A DNA stretch of 64,000 nt from Alteraquisediminimonas sediminicola (lineage in GTDB: Bacteria > Pseudomonadota > Alphaproteobacteria > Sphingomonadales > Sphingomonadaceae): the NCBI RefSeq assembly GCF_019740335.1, contig NZ_JAHXZS010000001.1, positions 1,054,001-1,118,000 of the forward strand, written 5' to 3'. The notes below the pieces were generated by a model. The model saw nothing but the letters and a program-made list of their open reading frames with translations. It had not been told where the DNA came from and did not search any database. Positions within the stretch are counted from its first letter, which is position 1. Each line of letters begins with the position of its first letter. The position numbers and the translations under genes were made by a program. Below are positions 45,082-54,981 of this stretch, in pieces.

Positions 45082-47100
45082 ATGGCAAAATCAAGTTCCG
45101 GTTCGTCGCCCGGCGGCATCAGACGGCTCATTTCCAGCCTGTTCAAATGGGGGTTCACCGCGGGCCTGCTGGGTCTTGTCGCGCTGGGCGCGGCGGTTGC
45201 CATTACCTATTCCTCTTTGCCCAGCTTCGAGGAAATGAAAGCCAGCCCCAATGGCCAGACCATCCGGGTCCGCGCCGCCGATGGCACGGTGATCGTTTCT
45301 TTGGGGCCGAGCTATGGCGATTGGCTGGCGTCCAACCGCATCCCCAATGTGATGAAGCAGGCGATCATCGCGGTTGAGGATCGCCGATTCGACATGCACC
45401 CCGGCATCGACCCCATCGGCATCGCGCGCGCCTTTTATGTGAATACCGCAAGCGGCATCCGCCGTCAGGGCGCATCGACCATTACCCAGCAGCTCGCGCG
45501 CAATATCTTCCTGTCCAACACCCGCACCTTTGGACGCAAGTTTCGCGAGATCATTCTCGCGCTCGCGCTGGAGGCGAAATTCTCCAAGAACGATATTCTC
45601 GAACTCTATCTCAACCGTGTCTATTTCGGCGGCGGCGCTTATGGCGTGGACGCTGCATCGCGCACCTTTTTCGGCCATGGCGCGGACCGGCTTTCGCTCG
45701 CGGAATCGGCGATCATCGCCGGTCTGGTGAAGGCCCCGTCGCGTTATTCCCCGACCGCCGATGCCGATGCCGCCCGTGGCCGCGCCGCAGTGGTGCTGGA
45801 AACCATGCGCGAAGCAGGCGTGATCAGCCCCGGCGAAGTCGCATCGGCGGACCTTGCGGGCGTCAAGCTCGTCGCCCCGACTGATAAGAACAGCGTGCGC
45901 TATTTCACCGATTGGGCGCTGCCGCAGCTCGATATGTACGTGACCGAAAAGAATGAGCCGCTGGAGGTCTGGACCACCCTTGATCTCAATATGCAGCGCG
46001 CCGCCGATGCCGCGATCCGCGCCAATGTGCCGACAGGTGCACAGGGCGCGCTGGTCGCGCTCGATCGCGATGGCGCGGTCCGTGCAATGGTCGGCGGCAC
46101 CGATTACGTCACCTCGATCTATAATCGCGCGACCCAATCCAATCGCCAGCCGGGTTCGGCGTGGAAATTGTTCGTCTATCTCGCCGCGCTGGAAGCCGGG
46201 GTAAAGCCGGACGATCCCATCGTCGATGAACCGATCGACATTCTGGGCTGGAGCCCGCGCAACAGTAATGGCAAATATAGCGGCAATATCGATGTGCGCA
46301 CCGGCTTTGCCTTTTCGGTCAATACTGTGGCAGCCAAGCTCGGTTCGCAAGTCGGCTTCAACGCGGTTGCCGATATGGCCCGGCGATTTGGCATCACGAC
46401 TCCGATCAATACCCAGCCATCGATGGTGCTCGGCACCGCCGATGTCCGCCTGATCGAAATGACGCAGGCCTTTGCCGCGATCAATCGCAAGGGCGTGGCC
46501 GTGACGCCTTATGGCATCATCAAGGTCACGACCGGCAAGGGCGAACTGCTCTACACGCAGAAAATAGACGACAGTCGCGTGCTTGTCGCCCCTTGGGTCG
46601 CCGCGCAAATGACCGACCTGCTCCAGACCGCCGTCAACACCGGCACGGGCCGCGCCGCCCAGATCGGTCGTCCAGTCGCAGGCAAGACCGGCACCACCAG
46701 TTCTAACAAGGACGGCTGGTTCCTCGGCTTTTCCAGCGGCATCACCACCGGCGTTTGGATGGGCCGCGATAACGCCAAGCCCGTTTCCGGCCTGCAAGGG
46801 GGCCGGGCGCCTGCCCGCGCCTTCTCGCAATTCATGCAGGTCGCCGTGGCCAAACGCCCGGTCGAACAATTCGATACCAACGTCACCTTGCCCGAATGGC
46901 AGTTGGAACCGGATGAGGAGGTCTATCTCGACAGCCCCATCGACAATGCCGCCGGCCCGGATGCGGGCGAACTGCCGATTGATCCCAATATCGACCCCGG
47001 CAACAAGACCCCGCCCAATTTCGATGAAGGCGGCCAACAGACGCTGGATCGCGCATGGCTCGACAATGTCCTCGACCGGCCCGGCAGCGGCGGTCGATAA
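45082..47100 (+). CDS. mrcA: Penicillin-binding protein 1A (bifunctional)
   Basis: A 672-residue class A PBP that polymerises glycan strands and cross-links peptides. There is a short cytosolic tail, TM helix at about 20-40 (GFTAGLLGLVALGAAVAI), the glycosyltransferase GT51 domain with EDRRFDMHPGID and RQGASTITQQLARN, and the transpeptidase domain with SxxK in QPGSAWKLF, SxN in FSVNTVA and the KTGTT motif in VAGKTGTTSSNKDGWF. The C-terminal tail is acidic and Gly/Asp/Pro-rich. This is a compact member of the family, with no obvious extra domain between the two. It leads a plus-strand run with xseB, ispA and coaD. Confidence 0.95.
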   Translation: MAKSSSGSSPGGIRRLISSLFKWGFTAGLLGLVALGAAVAITYSSLPSFEEMKASPNGQTIRVRAADGTVIVSLGPSYGDWLASNRIPNVMKQAIIAVEDRRFDMHPGIDPIGIARAFYVNTASGIRRQGASTITQQLARNIFLSNTRTFGRKFREIILALALEAKFSKNDILELYLNRVYFGGGAYGVDAASRTFFGHGADRLSLAESAIIAGLVKAPSRYSPTADADAARGRAAVVLETMREAGVISPGEVASADLAGVKLVAPTDKNSVRYFTDWALPQLDMYVTEKNEPLEVWTTLDLNMQRAADAAIRANVPTGAQGALVALDRDGAVRAMVGGTDYVTSIYNRATQSNRQPGSAWKLFVYLAALEAGVKPDDPIVDEPIDILGWSPRNSNGKYSGNIDVRTGFAFSVNTVAAKLGSQVGFNAVADMARRFGITTPINTQPSMVLGTADVRLIEMTQAFAAINRKGVAVTPYGIIKVTTGKGELLYTQKIDDSRVLVAPWVAAQMTDLLQTAVNTGTGRAAQIGRPVAGKTGTTSSNKDGWFLGFSSGITTGVWMGRDNAKPVSGLQGGRAPARAFSQFMQVAVAKRPVEQFDTNVTLPEWQLEPDEEVYLDSPIDNAAGPDAGELPIDPNIDPGNKTPPNFDEGGQQTLDRAWLDNVLDRPGSGGR

Positions 47101-47143
47101 GCAGGCTTGACCGGGAGCAACCCCACCGGCAGATAGGCAGACC

Positions 47144-47389
47144 ATGGCACAGGACACAGATATGACGGGCAAAAGCTTCGAGGACGCGCTGCGCGAACTC
47201 GAAACGGTCGTGGGCAAGCTTGAACGCGGCGATGTGCCACTGGAAGAATCACTGGCGCTTTATGCGCGCGGCGATCAATTGCGCTTGCATTGCGAGGCGC
47301 GGTTGCGTGAGGCACAGGCCCGGATCGAACAGATCACGCTCAACAATGTGGGTGCGCCCGCTGGCACTGTGCCGTTCGATGGCGCCTGA
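47144..47389 (+). CDS. xseB: Exodeoxyribonuclease VII small subunit
   Basis: XseB, with XseA, degrades single-stranded DNA into oligonucleotides. The 81-residue protein has the family core SFEDALRELETVVGKLERGDVPLEESLALYARGDQL. The start could be ATG 47144 or 47162. It overlaps the ispA start by 11 bp, the usual xseB-ispA arrangement. The large subunit gene is not here. Confidence 0.93.
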   Translation: MAQDTDMTGKSFEDALRELETVVGKLERGDVPLEESLALYARGDQLRLHCEARLREAQARIEQITLNNVGAPAGTVPFDGA

Positions 47390-48272
47390 TCAATTCGCCG
47401 CGATCGTCGCCGCCACCGCACAGGACGTTGACACGGCCTTTGATCGCTTGCTGGCCGTGCCGGATGATCCCCGCGCCCGGCTGTATCACGCCATGCGCCA
47501 TGCCGCGATGGGCGGTGGCAAAAGGCTCCGCCCGTTGCTCGTCCGAGCAACCGCGCAATTGTTCAACGTCGATCTGGTGCAGGCGCTGCAAGCGGGCCTC
47601 GCGGTCGAATGCATCCATGTCTATTCGCTGATCCATGACGATCTGCCCTGCATGGACGATGACGACATCAGGCGCGGCAAGCCGACCGTGCACAAGGCTT
47701 TTGACGAGGCGACCGCCGTATTGGCGGGCGACAGCCTCCATGCGCTGGCGTTCGAGCTGTTGGCGAACAACCATGTGCTGCCCGACCCGTTCGTGCGCTC
47801 CAGCCTCAGCCATGCCTTGGCGCATGCAAGCGGCCCGCAGGGCATGGCAGGCGGACAGATGATGGATCTGGTGGCCGAGACCACGCCGTTCGATCTGGCG
47901 ATGGTCACAAGGCTGCAACAGTTGAAAACCGGCGCGTTGATCTCATTCAGCGTCGAAGCAGGGGCCATTCTCGGCCATGTGCCGCCGGAAGGCCGCACTG
48001 GCCTGCATGGCTATGCGCGTGATGTTGGCCTCGCATTCCAGATTGCCGACGATCTGATCGATGCCGAGGGCGATGCCGCCATCGCGGGCAAGGCCGTTGG
48101 CAAGGATGCGGCGCAGGGCAAGGGGACATTCGTGTCCCTGCTCGGCATTGATCGCGCCCGCGCACAGGCATCGGCGCTGGTAGAACAGGCGCATGCGCAT
48201 CTGCACGGATTTGGGGAGGAGGCGGACCTGTTGCGCGCCATCGCACGGTTCGCTGTTGAGAGGGACCGTTGA
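47379..48272 (+). CDS. ispA: Polyprenyl (farnesyl) diphosphate synthase
   Basis: A 297-residue prenyltransferase that makes geranyl and farnesyl diphosphate, feeding quinone, bactoprenol and carotenoid synthesis. The first Asp-rich motif is in HDDLPCMDDDDIRRGKPTVHK, the second in FQIADDLIDAEGD. GGGKRLRPLLV is the N-terminal substrate-binding segment. Start ATG 47379 lies inside xseB's end; the frame is open further upstream but is then antisense or out of frame to xseB. coaD follows immediately. The usual dxs neighbour is missing. Confidence 0.94.
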   Translation: MAPDQFAAIVAATAQDVDTAFDRLLAVPDDPRARLYHAMRHAAMGGGKRLRPLLVRATAQLFNVDLVQALQAGLAVECIHVYSLIHDDLPCMDDDDIRRGKPTVHKAFDEATAVLAGDSLHALAFELLANNHVLPDPFVRSSLSHALAHASGPQGMAGGQMMDLVAETTPFDLAMVTRLQQLKTGALISFSVEAGAILGHVPPEGRTGLHGYARDVGLAFQIADDLIDAEGDAAIAGKAVGKDAAQGKGTFVSLLGIDRARAQASALVEQAHAHLHGFGEEADLLRAIARFAVERDR

Positions 48273-48794
48273 ATGCCGGAAAAAAAGCATCGTATCGGCG
48301 TCTATCCAGGCACATTTGATCCGCTGACCCTGGGCCATCTCGATATCATTCGGCGCGGGGCCAAGCTGGTCGATCATCTGGTGATCGGGGTCACGACCAA
48401 TGCGTCGAAATCGCCGATGTTCTCGCTTGAAGAACGCATGGAAATGGTGACCCGCGAAACCGCCGATGTGCCGGGCAAGGTCAGCGTCGTGGCGTTTGAT
48501 TCACTGCTGATGGACTTTGCCGAACGCGAAAACGCGACGATGATCGTGCGCGGCCTGCGAGCGGTCGCCGATTTCGAATATGAATATCAAATGGCGGGCA
48601 TGAACCAGCAATTGAACGACCGCATCGAAACGGTGTTCCTGATGGCGGATGTCTCGCTCCAGCCAATCGCCTCCAAGCTCGTCAAGGAAATCGCGATCTA
48701 TGGCGGCAATATCGGCAAGTTCGTGACCCCGACCGTGCGCGCACAGGTGGTGGAACGGATCAACACCACCGGCCGTCTGCGGGGTGTCTGTTAA
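48273..48794 (+). CDS. coaD: Phosphopantetheine adenylyltransferase
   Basis: CoaD joins 4'-phosphopantetheine with ATP to dephospho-CoA, the penultimate step of coenzyme A synthesis. The 173-residue protein has the nucleotidyltransferase HxGH variant in GVYPGTFDPLTLGHLDII (TxGH), and the ISSS-type segment is replaced by the usual VKEIAIYGGNIGKFV near 145-160. RGLRAVADFEYEYQMAGMNQ near 90-109 is typical. The ATG follows the ispA stop directly (TGAATG). Confidence 0.96.
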   Translation: MPEKKHRIGVYPGTFDPLTLGHLDIIRRGAKLVDHLVIGVTTNASKSPMFSLEERMEMVTRETADVPGKVSVVAFDSLLMDFAERENATMIVRGLRAVADFEYEYQMAGMNQQLNDRIETVFLMADVSLQPIASKLVKEIAIYGGNIGKFVTPTVRAQVVERINTTGRLRGVC

Positions 48795-48875
48795 GCCGCG
48801 CTTGTTCACACTCAGCTAAGATGACGGGCGCTACGCCCAAGTCACCCAAATAACGACAGATAGAAAGCACCGCCC

Positions 48876-49550
48876 GTGAAGTGGATTAGCTCGCTCTTAA
48901 CAATTTTCGCCCTGTCGCTCGGCAGTGCCACGGCTATGGCCCAAAGCGCCCCCGCGCCCACCGCCCCGGCAATTGATCAGGCGAATGTCCTGCATCTCGA
49001 ATTGTCGACCGGTGGCACCGTGGATATTCTGCTGCGTCCTGATAAGGCCCCGGCGCATGTGGATCGTATCCGCATCCTCGCCAATCGCGGCTTTTACAAT
49101 GGCCAGATTTTCCACCGCGTGATCGAAGGCTTCATGGCCCAGACCGGTGATCCGACCGGCACTGGTATTGGCGGTTCCGACCTCCCCGATCTGAAGGCGG
49201 AGTTTAACGACCTCCCCCATTTCCGTGGCACCATGTCGATGGCCCGCGCCGAAAGCCCGGACAGCGCTAATAGCCAGTTCTTCATCATGCTCGCCCCGAA
49301 CTTCCGCCTCGATGGCAAATACTCCGCGCTTGGCCGGGTGATCAGCGGGATGCAGTTCGTCGATGCGATTGCCAAGGGCGAACCGCCTGCCAATCCGTCC
49401 AAGATCGTCCGCGCATGGATGCCGGACGCACCGCTTGCCGCGCCTGCACCGGTAATAGTCGCCACGCCCGTGGCCGCTGCGCCGGAAGCCTCCCCTGCAC
49501 CGGAAGCCGCGCCAGCTCCTACCCCAGCAGAAGCCGCACCGCCCCAATAA
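48876..49550 (+). CDS. Exported cyclophilin-type peptidyl-prolyl isomerase
   Basis: A 224-residue secreted enzyme that speeds cis-trans isomerisation at Pro bonds during protein folding in the periplasm. Residues 1-22 are a signal peptide ([19 protein letters not shown]). The cyclophilin domain has [48 protein letters not shown] and [16 protein letters not shown]. The C-terminal 45 residues are almost only Ala, Pro and Glu and form a disordered tail. It precedes queA with a 1-bp overlap (TAATG). coaD is 81 bp upstream. Confidence 0.93.
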   Translation: MKWISSLLTIFALSLGSATAMAQSAPAPTAPAIDQANVLHLELSTGGTVDILLRPDKAPAHVDRIRILANRGFYNGQIFHRVIEGFMAQTGDPTGTGIGGSDLPDLKAEFNDLPHFRGTMSMARAESPDSANSQFFIMLAPNFRLDGKYSALGRVISGMQFVDAIAKGEPPANPSKIVRAWMPDAPLAAPAPVIVATPVAAAPEASPAPEAAPAPTPAEAAPPQ

Positions 49551-50578
49551 TGCGCGTCGACCTGTTTGATTTCGAGCTGCCGCCGGAGCGGATCGCGCTC
49601 CGGCCCGCCAGCCCGCGCGACTCCGCGCGGATGCTGGTGCTGAACGGCGACGCCACATCCGACCAATCGGTATCGGACCTGCCCGATTGGCTACGCCCTG
49701 GCGATTGCCTCGTGTTCAACGACACCCGCGTCATTCCCGCGCAATTGCAAGGCACGCGCGGCGAAGCGAAAATCGGCGCAACCTTGCACAAGCGCGAAGG
49801 CCTGCGCGGCTGGCGCGCCTTTATCCGTAACGCCAAAAGGCTGCATGACGGCGACCGGATCGATTTCGGACAGGGCGTCACCGCCTTGGCCAGCGACCGG
49901 GCAGAAGACGGCAGCTTCCTCCTCAGCTTCGACGGGGAAGAACCGGTCGAAATCCTGCTGGAACGCGCGGGCACGATGCCCTTGCCGCCCTATATCGCGG
50001 GCAAGCGCCCGACCGATGCGCGCGATCTGGAGGATTACCAGACGATGTTCGCGCGCGAGGCAGGCGCCGTCGCCGCCCCCACCGCCGCGCTGCATTTCAC
50101 TGATCGGCTGATGGCGCAACTGGCGGCACGCGGGGTGCGGCATGAAACCCTGACGCTCCATGTCGGCGCGGGCACGTTCCTGCCGGTCAAGGTCGATAAC
50201 ACGACCGACCACCAGATGCACGCCGAATGGGGCCGGATCGAACCCGACACTGCCGAGCGCCTGAACGAAGTCCACCGCGCGGGCCACCGCATCATCGCGG
50301 TCGGCACGACGTCGCTGCGCTTATTGGAAAGCGCGACGGGCGAAGACGGCATCATCCAGCCATTCGCGGGCGACACGGCGATCTTCATCACCCCCGGCTA
50401 TCGTTTCCGCGCGATTGACGGATTAATGACCAACTTCCACCTCCCCAAATCGACATTATTCATGCTGGTGAGCGCGCTGATGGGCCGGGAACGGATGCAG
50501 GCGGCCTATGCCCATGCGATTGCGGACGGCTATCGTTTCTACAGCTATGGCGATGCGAGTTTGTTGTTGCCAGCCTAG
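49550..50578 (+). CDS. queA: S-adenosylmethionine:tRNA ribosyltransferase-isomerase
   Basis: QueA transfers the ribosyl part of SAM to preQ1 in tRNA to make epoxyqueuosine. The 342-residue protein begins [20 protein letters not shown] and has [50 protein letters not shown] and [12 protein letters not shown], all standard. The ATG uses the last base of the upstream stop. The next queuosine gene, tgt, is 5.3 kb further on rather than next to queA. Confidence 0.96.
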   Translation: MRVDLFDFELPPERIALRPASPRDSARMLVLNGDATSDQSVSDLPDWLRPGDCLVFNDTRVIPAQLQGTRGEAKIGATLHKREGLRGWRAFIRNAKRLHDGDRIDFGQGVTALASDRAEDGSFLLSFDGEEPVEILLERAGTMPLPPYIAGKRPTDARDLEDYQTMFAREAGAVAAPTAALHFTDRLMAQLAARGVRHETLTLHVGAGTFLPVKVDNTTDHQMHAEWGRIEPDTAERLNEVHRAGHRIIAVGTTSLRLLESATGEDGIIQPFAGDTAIFITPGYRFRAIDGLMTNFHLPKSTLFMLVSALMGRERMQAAYAHAIADGYRFYSYGDASLLLPA

Positions 50579-50620
50579 TCCCCGTTTCGCATAACCGCCC
50601 CATATAAATGGGAGCGTAAA

Positions 50621-50989
50621 GTGATTGATTTCAACAACAAGACCGTCTTCAAACTGAAGCAAAATGACGAATATCAGCGCATCGTCGGTGCGCTATTGAT
50701 CGATGGCGAGCGGGTATTGGGCGCGTATAAGTCTTTTCGCGATGGGGTGGTGTTTACCGACCGCCGGATCATCGCCGTCAATGTGCAGGGCATCACCGGC
50801 AGCAAGAAGGACTTCACCTCACTGCCCTATAAAAATATCGTCGCCTTTTCGGTGGAAACGGCGGGGACGTTCGATCTCGATGCGGAGCTGGAAATCTATT
50901 TTTCGGCGCTCGGCAAGGTGAAGTTCGAATTCACCGGCAAGACCAACATGGTCGAAATTTCCAACCTGATCGCGCGGGCAACGCTGTAA
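50621..50989 (+). CDS. PH-domain protein (bPH type, unknown function)
   Basis: A 122-residue protein with the bacterial pleckstrin-homology-like fold. The pattern VLGAYKSFRDGVVFTDRRIIAVN.QGITG..KDFTSLPYKNIVAFSVETAG is the family's core, with the 'FTDRRII' segment marking the bPH domain. There is no signal peptide or membrane helix. Such proteins are small cytosolic scaffolds of unknown binding partner. It follows queA with a 42-bp gap and ends at a long hairpin terminator. Confidence 0.8.
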   Translation: MIDFNNKTVFKLKQNDEYQRIVGALLIDGERVLGAYKSFRDGVVFTDRRIIAVNVQGITGSKKDFTSLPYKNIVAFSVETAGTFDLDAELEIYFSALGKVKFEFTGKTNMVEISNLIARATL

Positions 50990-51013
50990 CCCGATCTTTG
51001 GTGTTTTGTGGTT

Positions 51014-51063
51014 GTGGAGGCGAGAGGCTGAACCCGGTTCGGCAACTCGTCTCCACCCTTTTC
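51014..51063 (+). terminator. Long hairpin terminator after the PH-domain gene
   Basis: A near-perfect inverted repeat of about 43 bp: GTGGAGGCGAG pairs with CTCGTCTCCAC (one mismatch or wobble), with an inner stem GCTGAACC/CGGTTCGGC, then CCTTTTC. It is longer than the other terminators in the window. Confidence 0.75.
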
Positions 51064-51243
51064 ATGTCGAATTTCATTGGTATGGCAACGGATTGTGGTT
51101 TAATAAGTTTAAACTTGTCGTAGCTGTCATGGTGTCTTGCTGCGGTCTATTATGGCCTCGGCTGCACCATCGCCGGAATAAGTCTTGTAACTGTGTGCGT
51201 TCACATGCGTCCTTCTCTCATCAATTCTATGGCGGGGAGAGTT

Positions 51244-53163
51244 ATGAGGCTCAGGCAAGCAAGCGGCATCATTGCACTCATCAATATTCTCCTGACGCTC
51301 GTTTCGGCGTTCAGCGTGTTGTTCGTGATCCATATTTCTCACCAACGCCGGGACATTGCCGCCGCGATGTTCGATAGCGCGACTGTGGCGGGCAATCTGA
51401 CCAGCCTCACAGTCGATACCGGCACTGCCGCCCGCGCTTTTGTCGCGACAGGCGATGCGCAATTTGAAGCCGCGTTCAATTCTGCGCGCCAGAAAATCGC
51501 CCCCGCTTGGACGAGCGGCATCAAACAGTTCGCGCAACATGAATTGACCGAAACCGAACGCACCGCGCTGGATCGCGCGCGTCGCACCGCCGATCAGGCG
51601 GTGGCAATAGAGGCGCAGGCTATTACCGCGTTCAAATCCGGTGACCGCGCGCGCGCAACCATGCTGTTGCAGGGCCGGGCCCATGATGATCTGAGCTTTG
51701 CCGCGATCAGCCAGATCAGCAACGTCCATCGCCTGATCCAGCAACGGCTCAACACCAAAAGTGCGTCATTGGGCAACAAGCGCGATTTGACCATTGCCAA
51801 TGCCAGTCTGGTGGTGGGCTTGAATCTGTTGGTGGTACTGGTGACGTTGGTCGGTTTTTACCGTCAGAAACTGATTGTCCCGCTGCTGACCCTGATTGAA
51901 CAGGCGACGCGCCTCGCCAAGGGCGACCGTAGCGTAGAATTCGACTATCGCAACGAGCCGTCCGAGCTGGGCGAACTCGCCCGCGCCTTGCAGGGGTTCG
52001 GCGTGTCGATGTATCAGCTTGATAACCAGCGCCTGATCCATCAGCGCTCGGAAAGCTGGTATCGCCGCATCGTCGATTTCTTTCCCGACGCATTATTCGT
52101 GGTCAGCAGCGATGGCGTGATCCTGCGGGCCAATACCAAGGCTCATCAATTATTCGGCTATGATCGGGGCGAATTGATCGGCAAGAATATCGACTTGCTG
52201 ACCCCGCCCGATGTCCGCCTCCGCCATGCCGATCTGCGCAACCAGTTCATGCAGCGCGGGCAAAATGTCGGGCTGGGACAAATGACCGGCGACTTTCGCG
52301 GTTTCAGCAAGGCCGGTGTCGAATTCCCGATCGAACAGGCACTCCGCATCATCCCCGCGGTCGAAGATCGCCCCGCCAGCGTGCTGGTCGCCGTGCGCGA
52401 CATCAGCCAGCGCAAGCAATATGAACAATCATTGGCCGATCAATTATCGTTCCAACAGGTGCTGCTCAACACCATTCCCTATCCGATTTTCCTGAAAGGG
52501 CTGGATGGCCGTTATCAGGGGTTCAATCAGGCCTATCTTGATTATTTCGGGATCAAGGCAGAAAATCTGCTCGGCAAGACGGTGTTGGATTTCGAGCTGT
52601 TGCCGCTGGAAGATCGCGCCATCTATCATGAGGCCAACGCCCATATTTTGAAAAATGGCGGCAGTTTCGTTTCAAAAATGCGTATCCCCGATGCGGCAGG
52701 CGAATTGCACGAGACGATCTATCGGCTGAACGGTTTCAACGATAGCAATGGCCGGCCTGCCGGGCTTGTCGGTATATTGGTTGATCTCAAGGTGGAGGAA
52801 GCCGCGATCAGCCATCCCTTAAGCGGCGACATCTCTTATGCCGACCTGCAAGCGCAACCCGCCCATACAACGCCCCAACAGGAAAGCCATGTCGATCTAC
52901 CGGCCACGGACATACCTATCCTCGCCGCGATTGAAACCTGCATCCGATCCGGCATCAGCGGCAAGATGGACCTGATCCAACAGGTCGCGCATGATACGGG
53001 CGCCAGCCGCCACAAGGTGCAGCAACTGCTGGACACCTATACCGGCAACGACCCGGCGCGGCATCTTTGGGCCTATGCGGTCGGCCCGCATAATGCGCAG
53101 ATATTCGAACTGATCGAATCCCTGCCGACCAATATCGACAGCGAGAGCAGCGCCAATTCCTGA
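51244..53163 (+). CDS. Membrane PAS-domain sensor protein without kinase or cyclase domain
   Basis: A 639-residue signal receptor. TM1 lies at about 8-30, a helical periplasmic sensor of CHASE3 type at about 31-185, TM2 at about 186-206, HAMP-like at about 207-260. PAS1 (about 275-400) contains FFPDALFVVSSDGVILRAN and PAS2 (about 405-525) contains IPYPIFLKGLDGRYQGFNQAY. After PAS2 comes no histidine kinase, GGDEF, EAL or chemotaxis domain. Instead the tail (about 560-630) looks like a small winged helix-turn-helix: two helices (MDLIQQVAHDTG, SRHKVQQLLDTYTG), then a wing-like strand with RHLWAYAVG. ATG 51244 is chosen because GGGGAG lies just upstream. Function is inferred; DNA binding needs proof. 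Confidence 0.8.
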   Translation: MRLRQASGIIALINILLTLVSAFSVLFVIHISHQRRDIAAAMFDSATVAGNLTSLTVDTGTAARAFVATGDAQFEAAFNSARQKIAPAWTSGIKQFAQHELTETERTALDRARRTADQAVAIEAQAITAFKSGDRARATMLLQGRAHDDLSFAAISQISNVHRLIQQRLNTKSASLGNKRDLTIANASLVVGLNLLVVLVTLVGFYRQKLIVPLLTLIEQATRLAKGDRSVEFDYRNEPSELGELARALQGFGVSMYQLDNQRLIHQRSESWYRRIVDFFPDALFVVSSDGVILRANTKAHQLFGYDRGELIGKNIDLLTPPDVRLRHADLRNQFMQRGQNVGLGQMTGDFRGFSKAGVEFPIEQALRIIPAVEDRPASVLVAVRDISQRKQYEQSLADQLSFQQVLLNTIPYPIFLKGLDGRYQGFNQAYLDYFGIKAENLLGKTVLDFELLPLEDRAIYHEANAHILKNGGSFVSKMRIPDAAGELHETIYRLNGFNDSNGRPAGLVGILVDLKVEEAAISHPLSGDISYADLQAQPAHTTPQQESHVDLPATDIPILAAIETCIRSGISGKMDLIQQVAHDTGASRHKVQQLLDTYTGNDPARHLWAYAVGPHNAQIFELIESLPTNIDSESSANS

Positions 53164-53169
53164 GCTATG

Positions 53170-54786
53170 TCAGTCTTGGCCTTCACCCCGCCAACGGCTG
53201 ACCGTTTCAACGACCAGATCATTATCATCCTGCCGCTGATTCCATAGGTCGGAGAAGATCGGGTCTTCGGATGCAGGCTTCAAATCCGCCTCCAGCGTAT
53301 CCAGCCGGACTCGCACCGGCACCGGCACGCCCTCGCCGCACATGATGCATTCGCGGTTCTGCAACGCCGGGATGGTGTCGATAAAGCTGCGCGCCCCTTC
53401 CGGCAGGCTGTCGCGGATATAATCCTGATCGCGCACATTGTTGAGCCGCATCGCGATGATGGTCCCGCATTGCGACAAGGCCACATCCGATAATTCCGAT
53501 GGCCGTTGGGTGATCAGCCCCAAGGACACGCCATATTTGCGTCCCTCGCGGGCGATGCGTTCAAGCTGCCGCTCGGCAGACAGGGTCGCGCCCGGATGAC
53601 GCGACGGGAGGTAGCGCTGTGCCTCTTCGCACACCAACAGCACCGGCAACCGCCGTTCGCGCGGTGCCCATACGGCATAATCAAAGATCAGGCGCGACAC
53701 GGTCGATACCACCACTTTGACAATCTCCGATGGCACGCCTGCCAGATCGATAATCGAAATCGGCCGATCATCGGTGGGAAAGCGCAACAAGTCCGAAATC
53801 AGCTGCGTCATCGAATTATTGCGAAGCTGGGCATTGAAGATGAATGAGAAACGGCGGTCAGAGAAGAATTGCTCGATATTGAGCCGCAGCCGCATATAGC
53901 GATAGGTCTCCGCCTGCTTGTCGAGACGGCTCATTTCATCCTGCAATGCCTCGATCAGGTCGCTCAGCAAATAGGGGATCGGGCTATCCGCCGTGATCTT
54001 GCTCGCATCTTCCAGCATGTAATTCTTGGTGCGCGCCTTCAACAGGCATTTCGCCATGATGTTCACATCAATCGCCATCCGGTCATCCGATGCGGCGATA
54101 AAGGCTTCGCAATGTTCCCGCAGGTTCATCACCCAATAAGGGATCTGAAGATTGTCGACATTCCACACCTTGCCGACCGAACCAAAGGCCGCAGCATATT
54201 CGCCATGCGGGTCGAGCATCACAATATGCCCTTGGGGGGCTGCCGATATGATCCGATGCAGGATCAGCGCGACCGTGGTCGATTTGCCCGTACCGGTGGA
54301 GCCGACCACCGCGAAATGGCGGCTGAGCAATTTGTCATATTCAATCGACGCACGGACATCGGCGGTCGGATAGACCGTCCCCACCTCGATATGGGCGCGG
54401 TCGCGCGGGGCAAAGGCAAGGCTGAGATCATCCTGAGCGGCCAGAAACACCCGGTCGCCCGGATGCGGGTATAGGGTCACGCCACGGCGGAAATTGACCA
54501 GCCTGCCATCATCGCCCCGGTCGCCTTCACCGATAAAGTCGACCTCCGCGATCACCGAATGGTGATCGACCCGATCCATATTGATTTCGGTCAGCGTACC
54601 AAGCAGCCACACATCCGCCAGCGCGATTTTGACATGGCCGCCAACCGATGTCGCCGCGCGTTCCGCCTCGCCCGCCGCCGCGCGCAATGCCACCAATGTC
54701 GCCACATCCAACCGGCAGATGACCTTGTTCCCGCTGATATCAAGGACAATGCCAAGTTCATCGCGTTCGGTCGTGCTCAGGGACAT
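53170..54786 (-). CDS. herA: HerA-like ATPase/helicase (DUF87)
   Basis: A 538-residue HerA/FtsK-type motor ATPase. The N-terminal HAS-barrel (about 1-120) is followed by Walker A GSTGTGKST at 162-170, HIVMLDPHGEY near 195, Walker B LLVCEEAQRYLP near 390, and Arg finger/sensor segments (QRPSELS, GTIIAMRLNN). HerA proteins form hexameric DNA pumps that pair with NurA nucleases in DNA end resection, or with SIR2 or DUF4297 effectors in phage defence. No such partner lies next to it here. It converges with the PAS-sensor gene, 6 bp apart, and stands alone upstream of the TauE/SafE gene. Confidence 0.9.
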   Translation of the reverse strand: MSLSTTERDELGIVLDISGNKVICRLDVATLVALRAAAGEAERAATSVGGHVKIALADVWLLGTLTEINMDRVDHHSVIAEVDFIGEGDRGDDGRLVNFRRGVTLYPHPGDRVFLAAQDDLSLAFAPRDRAHIEVGTVYPTADVRASIEYDKLLSRHFAVVGSTGTGKSTTVALILHRIISAAPQGHIVMLDPHGEYAAAFGSVGKVWNVDNLQIPYWVMNLREHCEAFIAASDDRMAIDVNIMAKCLLKARTKNYMLEDASKITADSPIPYLLSDLIEALQDEMSRLDKQAETYRYMRLRLNIEQFFSDRRFSFIFNAQLRNNSMTQLISDLLRFPTDDRPISIIDLAGVPSEIVKVVVSTVSRLIFDYAVWAPRERRLPVLLVCEEAQRYLPSRHPGATLSAERQLERIAREGRKYGVSLGLITQRPSELSDVALSQCGTIIAMRLNNVRDQDYIRDSLPEGARSFIDTIPALQNRECIMCGEGVPVPVRVRLDTLEADLKPASEDPIFSDLWNQRQDDNDLVVETVSRWRGEGQD

Positions 54787-54981
54787 AGTGCAGCCTTTAT
54801 GGTTATTCTTATCAGATGGGTGCGCGCATCAAAGGGGCCTCGCCAACAGATGGCGACCCGTTTCTGCAACGACCCGTGACGCGGCTTTATCACCGCCTCG
54901 CCCGTTGTAATTATTAATTAATTAAATGGAAGGATCAATTTAGGCTGTGCGCGCCGCGATGCCGCAACCGAGGTTCAAGAC

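Noticed and set aside
45091-47217. 708-codon open frame on the minus strand over the PBP1A gene
   Set aside because: Antisense to PBP1A with all catalytic motifs intact; the protein has no domain and the typical Gly/Ala/Arg shadow composition.
53170-54786. HerA ATPase as part of a phage-defence pair
   Set aside because: No SIR2, DUF4297, NurA or other effector gene lies on either side; neighbours are a sensor and a transporter on separate transcripts.
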